Assembly: GCA_021850555.1 (NCBI GenBank)
Contig: JAJZLX010000443.1
Coordinates: 1-39,488 of the forward strand
Length of the DNA: 39,488 nt
Direction of reading: 5' to 3'
From: Pseudomonadota bacterium
GTDB lineage: Bacteria > Pseudomonadota > Gammaproteobacteria > Steroidobacterales > Steroidobacteraceae
Made by a program: the position numbers and the translations under genes. Of the stretch, positions 8,142 through 17,485 are shown piece by piece. The notes beneath the pieces were generated by a model. It did no database searches, was not told the DNA's origin, and saw only the letters and a list, made by a program, of their open reading frames with translations. Position 1 is the stretch's first letter; the number at the start of each line of letters is the position of its first letter.

Positions 8142-8151
8142 GAGCCTCTGA

Positions 8152-8670
8152 TTGGCCTCGAGAAAACCCACGGGACTTTCACATCTCGACAGCCGCCACC
8201 GCCCGACGATGGTGGATGTCGGCGCCAAGGACATCACCCGCCGCGAAGCTCTCGCCGAGGCGACGGTGCTGCTGCCCCGAGAGGTGGCCTCGGCGCTGCG
8301 CCGCAGCGGTCATCGGACGAAAAAGGGCCCTGTGTTCGACACGGCGATCATCGCGGGCGTCATGGCTGCCAAGCGCACACACGAGCTCATTCCGTTCTGC
8401 CACCCGCTGGGCCTAGAGCATTGCTCGGTGCAGATCGAGCAGCGGCCCGGCGGGAAGGTCCTGGTGCGCTGCCACGTCGCGGTGCAGCACCGTACCGGCG
8501 TCGAGATGGAAGCGTTGACGGGGGCGACGGTCGCCGCCCTGACCATTTATGACATGTGCAAGGCGCTTTCGCACGACATCGAGATCACCGGCGTTCGGTT
8601 GCTGGAGAAATCCGGCGGCAAGCGCGCCTACCGAAGGACTGCGCGTCGACAAACGGCACAGGAAGGGTAA
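8152..8670 (+). CDS. moaC: Cyclic pyranopterin monophosphate synthase MoaC
   Basis: MoaC converts the MoaA product to cyclic pyranopterin monophosphate. Family blocks are MVDVGAKDITRREA near residue 20, the lysine-containing KKGPVFDTAIIAG near residue 58, THELIPFCHPL near residue 75 and GVEMEALTGATVAALTIYDMCKA near residue 115, which carries catalytic Asp and Lys. It starts with TTG at 8152, with GGAG six bases upstream. The C-terminus has a short basic tail (RRTARRQTAQ). It is tightly coupled to moaA and is followed after 10 bases by mobA:moaD. Confidence 0.96.
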   Translation: MASRKPTGLSHLDSRHRPTMVDVGAKDITRREALAEATVLLPREVASALRRSGHRTKKGPVFDTAIIAGVMAAKRTHELIPFCHPLGLEHCSVQIEQRPGGKVLVRCHVAVQHRTGVEMEALTGATVAALTIYDMCKALSHDIEITGVRLLEKSGGKRAYRRTARRQTAQEG

Positions 8671-8680
8671 ACTCTCCACC

Positions 8681-9556
8681 ATGGCAGCCTCTCCCTCCGC
8701 TACCGTGCGCGCCGCTGCGCCTCTCTACGGCCTCGTGCTCGCCGGCGGCCACAGCACCCGCATGCAGCGCGACAAGGCCGCGCTCGCATACCACGGCCGC
8801 AACCAACTCGAGTGGACGATGTCTCTGCTCGAGGGCCGGGTGGAGCGCGCGTTCGTATCGGTTCGCGAGGATCAGCGCAATGATCCCGTGCGGGCTCGAT
8901 TTGCGCAGATCGTGGACCTGGAGCACGGCCTCGGGCCCGTTGCCGGCATACTCGCCGCGCAGACCCTCCACCCGCACGCCGCCTGGCTCGTGCTCGCCTG
9001 TGACCTTCCCTTCCTCGATGCGCGCACGCTCGATCGGTTGATCGCCTCCCGCATGACGCATCGCGCAGCGACCGCCTATCGCTCGAGCCACGACGGCCTT
9101 CCCGAGCCGCTGTGCGCCATATACGAGCCCACAAGTCACGCAAGCCTGGCCGCGCAAGTGACCGCCGGCCGCAACTGCCCGCGAAAGTTCCTGATCCAGG
9201 CCGATGTCGAGCTGCTCGATCAACCCGGCGCGGGCTCGCTCGACAATGTCAACACCCCGGAGGAGTTCCGGCGGGCGGCCGACACGCTGGGAGGCTCGCG
9301 GCCGGCGCCGGGCCCGAAACGCATTGGCGTGCAGTATTATGCGTTGTTGCGCGAGCAGGCCGGGCGCAGCAGCGAGTCGCTTCTCACCGCCGCTGACACC
9401 CCGCGCGAGCTGTACCTGCAGCTCAAGGCCCGCTATCCGCTCACCCTGCCTCCGGAGATGCTGCGGGTGGCCGTCAATGCTGAGTTCAGCGACTGGTCGC
9501 AGCCGCTTGCCGATGGAGACACAGTGGTGTTCATCCCGCCTGTCGCGGGGGGTTGA
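8681..9556 (+). CDS. mobA-moaD: MobA-MoaD fusion (Mo-cofactor guanylyltransferase + MPT synthase small subunit)
   Basis: Residues 1-200 are MobA, which adds GMP to Mo-molybdopterin: LAGGHSTRMQRDKA at 20-33, ACDLPFLD near 108 and DNVNTPEE at 188-195. After a Pro/Gly-rich linker (about 202-213), residues 214-291 are the ubiquitin-like MoaD. MoaD starts GVQYYALLREQAG and ends FIPPVAGG, keeping the C-terminal Gly-Gly that becomes the thiocarboxylate sulfur donor. Start ATG 8681 follows GGAAGGG by about 13 bases. A stop separates this gene from the next by 13 bases, so the MoaD tail is truly C-terminal and free. MobA acts last and MoaD acts mid-pathway, so the fusion joins two non-consecutive steps. 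Confidence 0.93.
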   Translation: MAASPSATVRAAAPLYGLVLAGGHSTRMQRDKAALAYHGRNQLEWTMSLLEGRVERAFVSVREDQRNDPVRARFAQIVDLEHGLGPVAGILAAQTLHPHAAWLVLACDLPFLDARTLDRLIASRMTHRAATAYRSSHDGLPEPLCAIYEPTSHASLAAQVTAGRNCPRKFLIQADVELLDQPGAGSLDNVNTPEEFRRAADTLGGSRPAPGPKRIGVQYYALLREQAGRSSESLLTAADTPRELYLQLKARYPLTLPPEMLRVAVNAEFSDWSQPLADGDTVVFIPPVAGG

Positions 9557-9569
9557 TCAGAGGCTGCCT

Positions 9570-11132
9570 GTGTTCCGCTTCACGACTGATCCCATAGAAT
9601 CCGCCGCCCTGCGCGCCATGCTCGAGGATCCGGCCTGCGGCGGCCATGCCTGCTTCGAAGGTTGGGTACGCGACCACAACGAAGGCCGGCGCGTCGTGCG
9701 CCTGGAATACGAAGCCTTCGAGCCGCTCGCGATCAAGGAGGGCGAGCGGATCCTCGCGCAGGCCATCGCCCGCTTCGGCGTGGAGCGTGCCGTCTGCGTG
9801 CATCGCTTGGGACCGATGGGGATCGGCGATACCGCCGTCTGGGTCGGGGTAAGCGCCCGCCATCGGCACGAGGCTTTCCTCGCATGCCGGTACATCATCG
9901 ACGAAGTCAAGCACCGTGTCCCGATCTGGAAAAAGGAACACTACGAGAGCGGGGACTCCGGCTGGGTCAACTGCGAGCGATGCGCGGCCCCGCCGAGCGA
10001 CCCCGGGCACGCAGCGCACCGGGAGGCGGGCGAGCATCACCATGACCACGAGCATGCCGCCCCGGCGGCTCCCGATTACTCCCGGCAGGTGGCATTGAAG
10101 GAGGTTGGCGCGGCGGGACAGGCAAAGCTCAAGCGCTCATCGGTGCTCATCGTCGGCTGCGGCGGCCTCGGTGTCCCCGCCATGACCTACCTCGCGGCCG
10201 CAGGCGTCGGCCGGCTCGGCCTCGCGGATGCGGACAGGCTGGAGGCCTCCAACCTGCACCGGCAGCCGCTTTATGCCCTGGCCGACGTGGGCCGGCCCAA
10301 AGTCGAGCTGGCCGCCTTGCGCCTGCGCGAGCTCAACCCCGAAGTCGCGCTCACCCTCCATCCGGTCCGTCTCGATGCGCGCACCGCACCGGACATCATC
10401 GAAGGCTATGACCTGGTCATCGACTGCACGGACAACATCGCCGGCAAGCTCGTGCTGAACGACGTGTGCGTGCGTTTGGGCAAGCCCATAGTGTTCGCAA
10501 GCGTCTACCAGTACGAGGGCCAGCTGCAGGTGGTCCGGCCGGATCGAGGTCCGTGCCTGCGGTGCATCTGGCCGGAGGCGGCTCGCGACGGCCTCGTCGG
10601 CAACTGCGCCGAAGCGGGGGTCCTCGGGCCCGTGCCCGGCACCCTTGGCAACCTGCAGGCGCTGGAGGCGCTGAAGCTCCTGCTCGACCTTCCCGGTCAG
10701 CTCGGTGAGGACCTTGTCATGGTCGACCTGCTCACTCTGGCCATCACGCGCTTGCGGGCGCGGCGAGCGCCCGATTGCCCGGACCATGGAAAGCCGCGCA
10801 CCGCGGAAGGGGCCGATGCCGCCGGGGGCTCAGACATCGAGATCGATTTCGACTCGCTGGAGGAGGCGGTCGAGGCGGGTTTCGAGGTCATCGACATCCG
10901 CGAAGGCCCGGAAGTGGCCGTGCAGCCGGCCCGCTGCTCCCGGATCCGATGCATTCCCATGGGAGAGCTGCTCTACGGAGTGCCCGAAGCGCCTGCCGGC
11001 AGATGTCTGCTCGTCTGTGCCGGCGGCATTCGAAGCCTCGCAGCCGCGCGGGAACTGCGCGCCCGCGGCCATGCCGAGGTGTTCTCGCTCCGGGGCGGGC
11101 TCGCCGCTCTGATCCGCGGCGCTATGGCCTGA
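9570..11132 (+). CDS. moaE-moeB: MoaE-MoeB-rhodanese fusion (MPT synthase large subunit, MoaD adenylyltransferase, sulfurtransferase)
   Basis: A 520-residue three-part protein. Residues 1-140 are Moa[13 protein letters not shown] near 28 and the catalytic [15 protein letters not shown] near 119. A His-rich linker follows (seven His at 147-162). Residues 170-400 are MoeB/ThiF: nucleotide loop [13 protein letters not shown] at 197, DCTDN near 285, zinc pair CLRC at 329-332, conserved Cys346, and CPDH at 403-406 where a second CxxC is usual. Residues 420-520 are a rhodanese domain with active-site loop CAGGIRS (Cys483). It would adenylate MoaD, sulfurate it and build molybdopterin. The GTG start at 9570 has AGAGG six bases upstream. 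Its 3' end overlaps the convergent proA by 11 bases. Confidence 0.94.
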   Translation: MFRFTTDPIESAALRAMLEDPACGGHACFEGWVRDHNEGRRVVRLEYEAFEPLAIKEGERILAQAIARFGVERAVCVHRLGPMGIGDTAVWVGVSARHRHEAFLACRYIIDEVKHRVPIWKKEHYESGDSGWVNCERCAAPPSDPGHAAHREAGEHHHDHEHAAPAAPDYSRQVALKEVGAAGQAKLKRSSVLIVGCGGLGVPAMTYLAAAGVGRLGLADADRLEASNLHRQPLYALADVGRPKVELAALRLRELNPEVALTLHPVRLDARTAPDIIEGYDLVIDCTDNIAGKLVLNDVCVRLGKPIVFASVYQYEGQLQVVRPDRGPCLRCIWPEAARDGLVGNCAEAGVLGPVPGTLGNLQALEALKLLLDLPGQLGEDLVMVDLLTLAITRLRARRAPDCPDHGKPRTAEGADAAGGSDIEIDFDSLEEAVEAGFEVIDIREGPEVAVQPARCSRIRCIPMGELLYGVPEAPAGRCLLVCAGGIRSLAAARELRARGHAEVFSLRGGLAALIRGAMA

Positions 11133-12399
11133 CCTGTCCCGCGCCTCGCACCACGTACTTGTAGCTGGTCAGCTGCTCGACGCCGACCGGCCCGCGGGCG
11201 TGGAAGCGATCGGTGGAAATGCCGATCTCCGCGCCCATGCCGAACTCACCGCCGTCGGCGAATTGCGTCGAGGCGTTGTGCAGCACGATGGCGCTGTCGA
11301 CGCGTTGCAGGAACCGCTCCGCCGTGGCCTGGTTTTCCGTGACGATGGATTCGGTGTGCGCCGAGCCGTACTTGGCGATGTGCGCGATCGCGCCGTCCAC
11401 GCCGTCGACCGCGCGGGCGGCAATGATCGCGTCGAGGTATTCCGTATACCAATCTTCCTCGGACGCCGGGCGCACTCGGGCATCGGCCTTCTGCACGAGG
11501 GCATCGCCGCGCACCTCGCAACCCGCCTCGAGCAGGGTGCGCACCACGGGCACCAGGTGCGTCTCGAGACAGGCACGGTCGATGAGCAGAGTCTCGGCGG
11601 CCCCGCAGATGCCGGTGCGGCGCATCTTGGCGTTGAGCGCGATGGCCTGAGCCATGCGCACGTCCGCGTCCCGATCGATGTAGACGTGACAGTTGCCTTC
11701 CAGGTGCCCGATCACCGGCACACGCGCCTCCTGCTGGACGCGCGCGACCAGGCTCTTGCCGCCGCGCGGCACGATGACATCCAGGTAATCGGTCATGCCG
11801 GCCAGCATGTAGCCGACCGCCGCGCGGTCGGTGGTCGGCACGAGCTGAATGCACTCGGCGGGCAGGCCGGCGGCGGTCAGGCCCTCGACGAGGCAGGCGT
11901 GAATCGCGGCGTTGGAATGGCGGCTTTCCGATCCTCCGCGCAGGATGACGGCGTTTCCGGATTTAAGACACAGGGCGCCGGCGTCAGCGGTGACGTTCGG
12001 GCGGCTCTCGTAGATGATGCCGATCACTCCGAGCGGCACCCGCACCCGCTGGATCCTCAGGCCGTTCGGCCGCTGCCACTCCGAGGCGATGACGCCGACC
12101 GGATCCGCCAGCGCCATGACCTCTTCGATGCCTCTTGCCATCGACTCGACGCGTGGCTCGGAAAGCGCCAGCCGATCGATCAGGGCCGCGCTCAGCTTGG
12201 CCGCGCGAGCGGCCGCGACGTCGTGCTGGTTCGCCTCGAGGATCGCAGCTGCGTGGACGCGCACTGCGCGGGCCGCCGCTGCAAGGGCGGCATTTTTGAC
12301 GTCCGTGGTGGCTAGCGCCAGCACCGAGGCGGCACCGACGGCGCCGCGGCCCAGTTGCTCCATCGTCTCACCGAGATGAGGGTCCGGGTGGGTGCTCAT
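11122..12399 (-). CDS. proA: Glutamate-5-semialdehyde dehydrogenase (gamma-glutamyl phosphate reductase)
   Basis: The second enzyme of proline synthesis reduces gamma-glutamyl phosphate to glutamate-5-semialdehyde using NADPH. The 425-residue length is typical. Family features are [19 protein letters not shown] near residue 125, [13 protein letters not shown] near residue 145, and the catalytic Cys in [14 protein letters not shown] near residue 265. The C-terminal GRGPVG-type loop appears here as [19 protein letters not shown]. Its start overlaps the proB stop by four bases, indicating translational coupling. The 3' end overlaps the convergent moaE:moeB gene. Confidence 0.97.
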   Translation of the reverse strand: MSTHPDPHLGETMEQLGRGAVGAASVLALATTDVKNAALAAAARAVRVHAAAILEANQHDVAAARAAKLSAALIDRLALSEPRVESMARGIEEVMALADPVGVIASEWQRPNGLRIQRVRVPLGVIGIIYESRPNVTADAGALCLKSGNAVILRGGSESRHSNAAIHACLVEGLTAAGLPAECIQLVPTTDRAAVGYMLAGMTDYLDVIVPRGGKSLVARVQQEARVPVIGHLEGNCHVYIDRDADVRMAQAIALNAKMRRTGICGAAETLLIDRACLETHLVPVVRTLLEAGCEVRGDALVQKADARVRPASEEDWYTEYLDAIIAARAVDGVDGAIAHIAKYGSAHTESIVTENQATAERFLQRVDSAIVLHNASTQFADGGEFGMGAEIGISTDRFHARGPVGVEQLTSYKYVVRGAGQVRP

Positions 12400-13544
12400 A
12401 GGGAGATGTGTTTCAACAGTACCAGATCATCGCGATGGATCAGCTCATCGCGGCCCCTGAAACCGAGAATGCCCTCGATCTCGACCGACTTGCGGCCCAT
12501 GATCCGGGCCGCATCGCCGTCCGAATAGGCAGTGATGCCGCGGGCGATCTCCGCGCCGTCGGGCGCGAACACACTGACAGTGTCGCCGCGCTCGAACGGG
12601 CCACGGGTTCCGGTCACACCGGCGGGCAACAGGCTTCTGCCGTTGAGCAGCGCATCGAGCGCCCCCCGGTCTATGGTCACCGCCCCGGCCGGGCGCAGCG
12701 TTCCGGCAATCCACTGCTTGCGCGCGGTGCCCGGTGTCGCCGCAGGCAGAAACCAGGTGCAGCGCGAGCCCTGCTCGATGCGCCTGACAGGATGCCGGTG
12801 ATGGCCCGCCGCAATGCACATGTGGGCGCCGGCGGAAACGGCGATGCGCGCGGCAAGCAGCTTGGTGGCCATGCCTCCGGAGCCCACATCGGATGCGGAG
12901 CGCCCGCCCATTGCCTCGATTTCCGGCGTGATTTCACGCACTTCCTCGATGAAGCGCGCCGCCGGATCCTTGTTCGGATCCGCGCTGTAGAGCCCATCGA
13001 CATCCGACAGCAGGATCAGGCAATCGGCCGCGGCCATCTGCGCCACCCGGGCCGCCAGACGATCGTTGTCACCATAGCGGATTTCCGTGGTGGCCACGGT
13101 ATCGTTTTCATTGATGACCGGCAGGGCCCCCAGGGTAAGCAATGTCTCGAGCGTCGCCCGGGCATTCAGGTACCTGCGCCGGCGCTCGCTGTCTTCCAGG
13201 GTAAGCAGCACCTGTGCCACGGTGACCCCCTGGCCCTCGAGCAGCTCCTTGTAGGCGTGTGCCAACCGGATCTGGCCGACTGCAGCGGCAGCCTGGCTTT
13301 CCTCGAGCCGCAGTGCGCCCTTGGAAAGGCCAAGCTGGCGCCGCCCGAGGGCGATCGCGCCGGAGGACACCAGGATCACCTGCTGGTCGCGCCCGCGCAG
13401 CCACAGCAGATCCTCGACCAGAGTCTCGAGCCACGCGCGATTGAGGCGCCCCGTGCGGGTATCGACCAGAAGGGCCGACCCGACCTTGATTACCACACGC
13501 CGGGCCTTGCCGAGCGGGGAGGCGGTATTCGGGTGACGGGTCAT
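12396..13544 (-). CDS. proB: Glutamate 5-kinase
   Basis: ProB phosphorylates glutamate to begin proline synthesis and is normally inhibited by proline. The amino-acid-kinase domain (1-260) shows [12 protein letters not shown] near residue 18, [11 protein letters not shown] near residue 58, INENDTVAT near residue 142 and SDVDGLY near residue 180. A C-terminal PUA domain (about 280-375) includes [18 protein letters not shown]. The length of 382 residues is that of full ProB with PUA. It overlaps proA by ATGA. Upstream on this strand a TATAGT box lies only about 10 bases from the ATG, suggesting a very short leader or another start of transcription. Confidence 0.97.
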   Translation of the reverse strand: MTRHPNTASPLGKARRVVIKVGSALLVDTRTGRLNRAWLETLVEDLLWLRGRDQQVILVSSGAIALGRRQLGLSKGALRLEESQAAAAVGQIRLAHAYKELLEGQGVTVAQVLLTLEDSERRRRYLNARATLETLLTLGALPVINENDTVATTEIRYGDNDRLAARVAQMAAADCLILLSDVDGLYSADPNKDPAARFIEEVREITPEIEAMGGRSASDVGSGGMATKLLAARIAVSAGAHMCIAAGHHRHPVRRIEQGSRCTWFLPAATPGTARKQWIAGTLRPAGAVTIDRGALDALLNGRSLLPAGVTGTRGPFERGDTVSVFAPDGAEIARGITAYSDGDAARIMGRKSVEIEGILGFRGRDELIHRDDLVLLKHISL

Positions 13545-13799
13545 ATGATGAAAACTATACGGTTCCCCAGCGAATCGCGCTATTGAGAAGCGCTGGATCC
13601 GGGCATCGTGCCCGGCCCGGCGCGGCGGCGGGCAGATCCCTGCGCCAGATGATGCGCCCGAATCGCTACGCGCTTCGGGCTCGCCGCGAGCCGATGGGCA
13701 ACCACCGACCGGTCCGGGCTCAATCCGCTCATTCCGCGTTGCTCCCCGCCATCGCAGCCCCTAAACTTGCGCGGCCGCCAAGTGGAGAGGACAACATCG

Positions 13800-14141
13800 G
13801 TGAGCAGAGATTACGAACCGGTTCCCGGCCAGTGGTACGAGAACCTTGAAGACGACGAATCCTTCCGCGTGCTCAAAGTGGACGAGGACGCCGAGCTGGT
13901 CGAGATCGAGTATCTCGACGGCGAGGTCGAGGAGATCGACCTCGAGACCTGGCACGAGATGGACCTCGAGCCTACCCAGGAACCCGAGGGTTGGACTGAG
14001 GACGAAGAGGAGGACGAAGAGGAAGAGGAAGAAGAAGACGAGGATGAGGACGACTGGGACGAAGACGAAGATGATGATGATGATGATGAGGACGACGATG
14101 ATGAGGACTGGGACGAGGACGAAGACGAGCAAGATTATTGA
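13800..14141 (+). CDS. Small DUF6763-like protein with extreme Asp/Glu tail
   Basis: A 113-residue protein. Residues 1-60 resemble a small conserved gammaproteobacterial domain (I recall it as DUF6763), beginning Y-E-P-V-P-G-Q-W-Y-E-N-L and containing EIEYLDGEVEEIDLETWHE. From about residue 62 on, the chain is almost only Asp and Glu, with a few Trp. The GTG at 13800 is preferred over the upstream ATG at 13767: GTGGAGAGG lies nine bases before it, and the conserved segment starts there. The tail is encoded by repeated GAY/GAR codons, and the antisense frame therefore mimics a membrane protein. Function is unknown. The tail could bind basic proteins or metal ions, which is only a guess. Confidence 0.85.
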   Translation: MSRDYEPVPGQWYENLEDDESFRVLKVDEDAELVEIEYLDGEVEEIDLETWHEMDLEPTQEPEGWTEDEEEDEEEEEEEDEDEDDWDEDEDDDDDDEDDDDEDWDEDEDEQDY

Positions 14142-14220
14142 GGCCTCAGGACCAGGCTCACTGCGATCCACTGCGTAAGCCGAGGTCCTGGCACGGCTTC
14201 CCGGGACTATCGGGCGCGGC

Positions 14221-15264
14221 ATGAGCGACGGCCTCGACAGCTGGCTCCACGAGAAGGAGTCCGCGTGGCTGTACCGGCAGGTCGCCCGGGCCGAGCCGGA
14301 CCCCCGCAAGCAGCGGCTGTTCGATCAGCTCGCGGCCGCCGCGGAGGAGCAGGCGAGGCGGTGGGAAACCTCCCTGAGCCGGTCTGCGTCCGCACCACCG
14401 GCCCTGACTTTTCGGCCTTCGACGCGGGCGCATGTCGTCGCGCGGCTGGTCACTTGGCTTGGACCGAAGGCCATGCGCTCAGTCCTCGCGGCCATGAAGC
14501 TGCGTGGCCTGTCGGTCTACAGCGGCCCCGCCATCACCGGCCATGACATGCCGACGACGCTCGCGGACGTCGGGGAGCGCCATCGCGGCGGCCTGGGCGG
14601 CAACCTGCGGGCGACCGTGTTCGGCGTCAACGACGGACTCCTCTCCAACGCGAGCCTGGTGATGGGAATCGCCGGCGCAGGCGCATCGCCGGCTCTGGTG
14701 CTGATCACCGGCCTGGCGGGACTTCTCGCAGGAGCGCTCTCCATGAGCGCGGGTGAGTATGTCTCGGTGCGCTCGCAGCGCGAGATGTACGAATATCAGA
14801 TCGCCCTCGAGCGCGCGGAAATCGCCGAGTACCCCGAAGAGGAAGCCGAAGAGCTGGCGCTGATTTACGAGGCGCGCGGCATGGCGATGGCCCAGGCGCG
14901 CGAGGTCAGCCAGTCCCTGCTCTCCCGGCCGGACAACGCGCTCGATGTGCTGGCCCGGGAAGAGCTGGGCTTGAGCCCAGGAATGCTGGGCTCCCCCTTG
15001 AGCGCGGCCAGCGCTTCCTTTTTGTCCTTTGCCTTCGGGGCGGCCGTGCCGGTGCTGCCATTCCTGGCCGGCCTCACCCGCTCGCGGGAAATCATCGCCG
15101 CCGCCGTGCTCACCGTCCTCACATTGTTTGCCGTGGGCCTTGCGATCAGTCTGTTCACCGGCCGGGACGCGCTGCGGGGCGCGCTGCGGATGGTTCTGAT
15201 CGGCGGCGGCGCGGGCACCTTGAGCTTTCTCGTCGGCCACCTGCTGGGCGTGGCCATTCACTGA
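14221..15264 (+). CDS. VIT1/CCC1-family iron-manganese transporter with ferritin-like N-terminal domain
   Basis: Residues 1-120 are a Glu-rich helical region (LHEKESAWLYRQVARAEPD, AAAAEEQARRWE), like the ferritin/erythrin-like domain of MbfA-type proteins. Residues 125-347 are a VIT1/CCC1 transporter: RATVFGVNDGLLSNASLVMGIAGAG, then LAGALSMSAGEYVSVRSQREM, a cytoplasmic Glu-rich helix pair (EIAEYPEEEAEEL), and three further hydrophobic segments to the C-terminus. The family moves Fe(II) or Mn(II) out of the cytoplasm, with the helix pair binding metal. The neighbours do not indicate which metal. It is followed 75 bases later by an oxidoreductase gene on the same strand. Confidence 0.92.
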   Translation: MSDGLDSWLHEKESAWLYRQVARAEPDPRKQRLFDQLAAAAEEQARRWETSLSRSASAPPALTFRPSTRAHVVARLVTWLGPKAMRSVLAAMKLRGLSVYSGPAITGHDMPTTLADVGERHRGGLGGNLRATVFGVNDGLLSNASLVMGIAGAGASPALVLITGLAGLLAGALSMSAGEYVSVRSQREMYEYQIALERAEIAEYPEEEAEELALIYEARGMAMAQAREVSQSLLSRPDNALDVLAREELGLSPGMLGSPLSAASASFLSFAFGAAVPVLPFLAGLTRSREIIAAAVLTVLTLFAVGLAISLFTGRDALRGALRMVLIGGGAGTLSFLVGHLLGVAIH

Positions 15265-15339
15265 CCACCGGACCCTCGGGCACGCCGTGCCATCGAGGCG
15301 GTTTGCGACCCGGCCGCGATCAGGCATATTGGGCGAGAC

Positions 15340-16791
15340 ATGAGCAGCTTCCCCGCATCCGCAGTGGGCTCAATCGAGCCGCAAACGCTCAGCGGCCTGG
15401 AGCAGGTGCTCGGCCCGGGGCGGCTGCTGGCCGGCCCCGAGGCCGAGCCCTTCCTCACCGACCACCGTCAGCTGTATCACGGCCGCGGGCTCGTCGCTCA
15501 GCCTCACACTGCCGAGGAGCTCGCCCGGCTGCTCGCCTTCTGCAATGGGCGCCGCATCGGCGTTGTGCCGCAGGGAGGTAATACCGGCTACTGCGGCGGC
15601 GCGACGCCCGACGAATCCGGCACGCAGATCGTGGTGTCGCTCGCCCGACTGAACCGCATCCGCGAGATCGATCCGCTCAACTACTCGCTCATCGCCGAGG
15701 CGGGCTGCATCCTGGCCGACGCGCAGCGCGCGGCGGACGAGGCGGACCGATTCTTCCCCCTGAGCCTGGGGTCGGAAGGCAGTTGCCAGATCGGCGGCAA
15801 TCTCTCCACCAATGCGGGCGGAGTGCACGTGCTGCGCTACGGCATGATGCGCGATCTGGTGCTCGGCCTCGAAGTGGCGCTCGCCGACGGCCGGCTATTG
15901 TCCTCGCTCACGAGCCTGCGCAAGGACAACACCGGCTACGACGTCAAATCCCTCTTTCTGGGTGCGGAGGGCACGCTCGGCATCATCACCGCCGCAAGCC
16001 TCAAGCTGTTTCCGAAGATCCGCTGCTCGGCCACCGCCTTTGCCGCCTTGCCGGATCCGCGCGCCGCGGTACAGCTGCTCGCCCGCCTGCGCGAGGCGAG
16101 CGGCGAGCGGGTGAGCTCCTTCGAGCTCGTGCCGCGTCTGGCGATCGAGCTCACCACACGGCACATCCCCGGAGTACGCGACCCGCTCGACACGCCCCAC
16201 TCCTGGTATGTCCTGTGCGAGCTCACCTCCTCCCGTGCTGCCGACCCGCTCGATTCGATGCTGACGGAATGCCTGGGAGGGGCTCTGCATGACGGCCTGG
16301 TGCAGGACGCCGCGCTCGCCGCAAGCGAGCGCGAGCGCCTGGCGTTCTGGAAGCTGCGGGAAACCATCCCCGAGGCGCAGCGGCTGGATGGCGCAAGCCT
16401 CAAGCACGACATCTCCGTGCCCGTCGCCGCGATCCCGGAGTTCATCGAGCGCGCCGGCGCGTGGCTGCGTGAGAACGTGCCCGACGGCCGGCTGGTCGCC
16501 TACGGCCACGTCGGCGACGGCAATCTGCATTTCAACCTGAACCAGGCCCCGGGCGCCGATCGCGACGCCTTCCTCGCGCGCGCTGAGCCCGTCAAGCGCG
16601 CCATCCACGACCTGGTCCGCGACTTCGGCGGCAGCTTCAGCGCCGAGCACGGCATCGGCCGGCTGAAAGTGGGCGAGCTGGAGCGCTACGCCCAGCCGGT
16701 GGAACTGGACCTGATGCGCGCGATCAAACGGGTCTTCGACCCGTGCGCAATCCTCAATCCCGGCAAGGTGCTGCGGCGGGATGCAGACTGA
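15340..16791 (+). CDS. FAD-linked 2-hydroxyacid dehydrogenase (D-2-hydroxyglutarate dehydrogenase/GlcD type)
   Basis: A 483-residue flavoprotein of the vanillyl-alcohol-oxidase fold. The FAD-binding half holds PQGGNTGYCGGATP near residue 70, GSEGSCQIGGNLSTNAGGVHVLRYG near residue 145, and FLGAEGTLGIITAASLKLFPK near residue 205. The C-terminal half contains the metal-binding YGHVGDGNLHFN near residue 388 and AEHGIGRLK near residue 432. These identify the D-2-hydroxyglutarate / D-lactate / glycolate dehydrogenase group. Such enzymes pass electrons to a flavoprotein or quinone. The glcE and glcF partners of glycolate oxidase are absent, which favours a single-subunit D2HGDH-like enzyme. The exact substrate is not decided. 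Confidence 0.9.
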   Translation: MSSFPASAVGSIEPQTLSGLEQVLGPGRLLAGPEAEPFLTDHRQLYHGRGLVAQPHTAEELARLLAFCNGRRIGVVPQGGNTGYCGGATPDESGTQIVVSLARLNRIREIDPLNYSLIAEAGCILADAQRAADEADRFFPLSLGSEGSCQIGGNLSTNAGGVHVLRYGMMRDLVLGLEVALADGRLLSSLTSLRKDNTGYDVKSLFLGAEGTLGIITAASLKLFPKIRCSATAFAALPDPRAAVQLLARLREASGERVSSFELVPRLAIELTTRHIPGVRDPLDTPHSWYVLCELTSSRAADPLDSMLTECLGGALHDGLVQDAALAASERERLAFWKLRETIPEAQRLDGASLKHDISVPVAAIPEFIERAGAWLRENVPDGRLVAYGHVGDGNLHFNLNQAPGADRDAFLARAEPVKRAIHDLVRDFGGSFSAEHGIGRLKVGELERYAQPVELDLMRAIKRVFDPCAILNPGKVLRRDAD

Positions 16792-16818
16792 GCCCGCTCA
16801 ACCCGTCAGAGAGCCGAG

Positions 16819-17235
16819 ATGAACCGACAATCGAACGAGCATTTCCTGCCCACCGGCGCCCTGATCACCTGGCTGGCGACCGTGTGCGCATACGCCGTGC
16901 GGGTGGGCGCCGCGACATTTTTCCTGAACGCCGGCACTCTGCTCATCGGGGTCGGCGCGCTGTCCCTGGCGTTGCGCCTTCATTTCCGCAAGGTCCCGGA
17001 GAGCTTCGCGATTTTCTTTCCGGCGATCGGAGAATACCGGGGGCTCGCCCAGTCGATCCGCCTGATGGCGACACTCCTGATCGTCTACAACATCGGAACA
17101 CTCTGGGTCATTCTGCACTCCTCGCTCTCCCCGGACATGATCCGCGTAATGCTTGCCGCCGGCGTCATCTCCGCCATGAACCTCGCCGATGAATGCTGGA
17201 TCGCGCGCCGCCGCCGGCTCGCCTCGACGTCCTGA
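16819..17235 (+). CDS. Integral membrane protein of unknown function
   Basis: A 138-residue protein with three to four hydrophobic segments: about residues 13-30 (LITWLATVCAYAV), 31-50 (ATFFLNAGTLLIGVGALSLAL), 82-102 (ATLLIVYNIGTLWVILH) and 107-123. It ends in a basic stretch (RRRRLAS), which is likely cytoplasmic. I do not recognise a family. It starts 27 bases after the dehydrogenase stop, with GAG close to the ATG, and may be co-transcribed with it. Confidence 0.7.
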   Translation: MNRQSNEHFLPTGALITWLATVCAYAVRVGAATFFLNAGTLLIGVGALSLALRLHFRKVPESFAIFFPAIGEYRGLAQSIRLMATLLIVYNIGTLWVILHSSLSPDMIRVMLAAGVISAMNLADECWIARRRRLASTS

Positions 17236-17266
17236 CGGGCCGGCGAGGCGGCCTGCTCAGACTGCA

Positions 17267-17464
17267 ATGAGCACCGTCGAGCGAGCACCCGCTGCGCGCG
17301 AGCCGATGATCTGCATCTTCTTCGCCAGCCCCCTCCTCTGTGCGGGCGACAAGGTGAGCGAGGAGCCGCGGTGGGAGCGCCTCGCCATGTGGCGCGACAT
17401 CGCCCGGCGGTATCCGGAAGCCTTCGATGAATCCGGCCGCGGATTGCGCGGCGGCCATGATTGA
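17267..17464 (+). CDS. Possible small protein, 65 residues
   Basis: The frame starting at ATG 17267 has strongly GC-rich third codon positions, as in neighbouring genes. It gives a plausible soluble peptide with RWERLAMWRDIARRYPEAFDE near the middle. There is no good ribosome-binding site, and no family is recognised. It lies between the membrane protein gene and the convergent btuB. It may be a real small gene or a remnant. Confidence 0.4.
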   Translation: MSTVERAPAAREPMICIFFASPLLCAGDKVSEEPRWERLAMWRDIARRYPEAFDESGRGLRGGHD

Positions 17465-17485
17465 GCGCGCCGGCGCGCCGGCGCC

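Noticed and set aside
11122..11132. Overlap of the moaE:moeB and proA stops as evidence of antisense control
   Set aside because: An 11-base convergent overlap is common in compact genomes and needs no special explanation.
13761..14309. Minus-strand frame with a long Leu/Ile/Val/Phe stretch resembling membrane helices
   Set aside because: It is the antisense of the Asp/Glu codon tract, whose reverse complement reads as hydrophobic residues.
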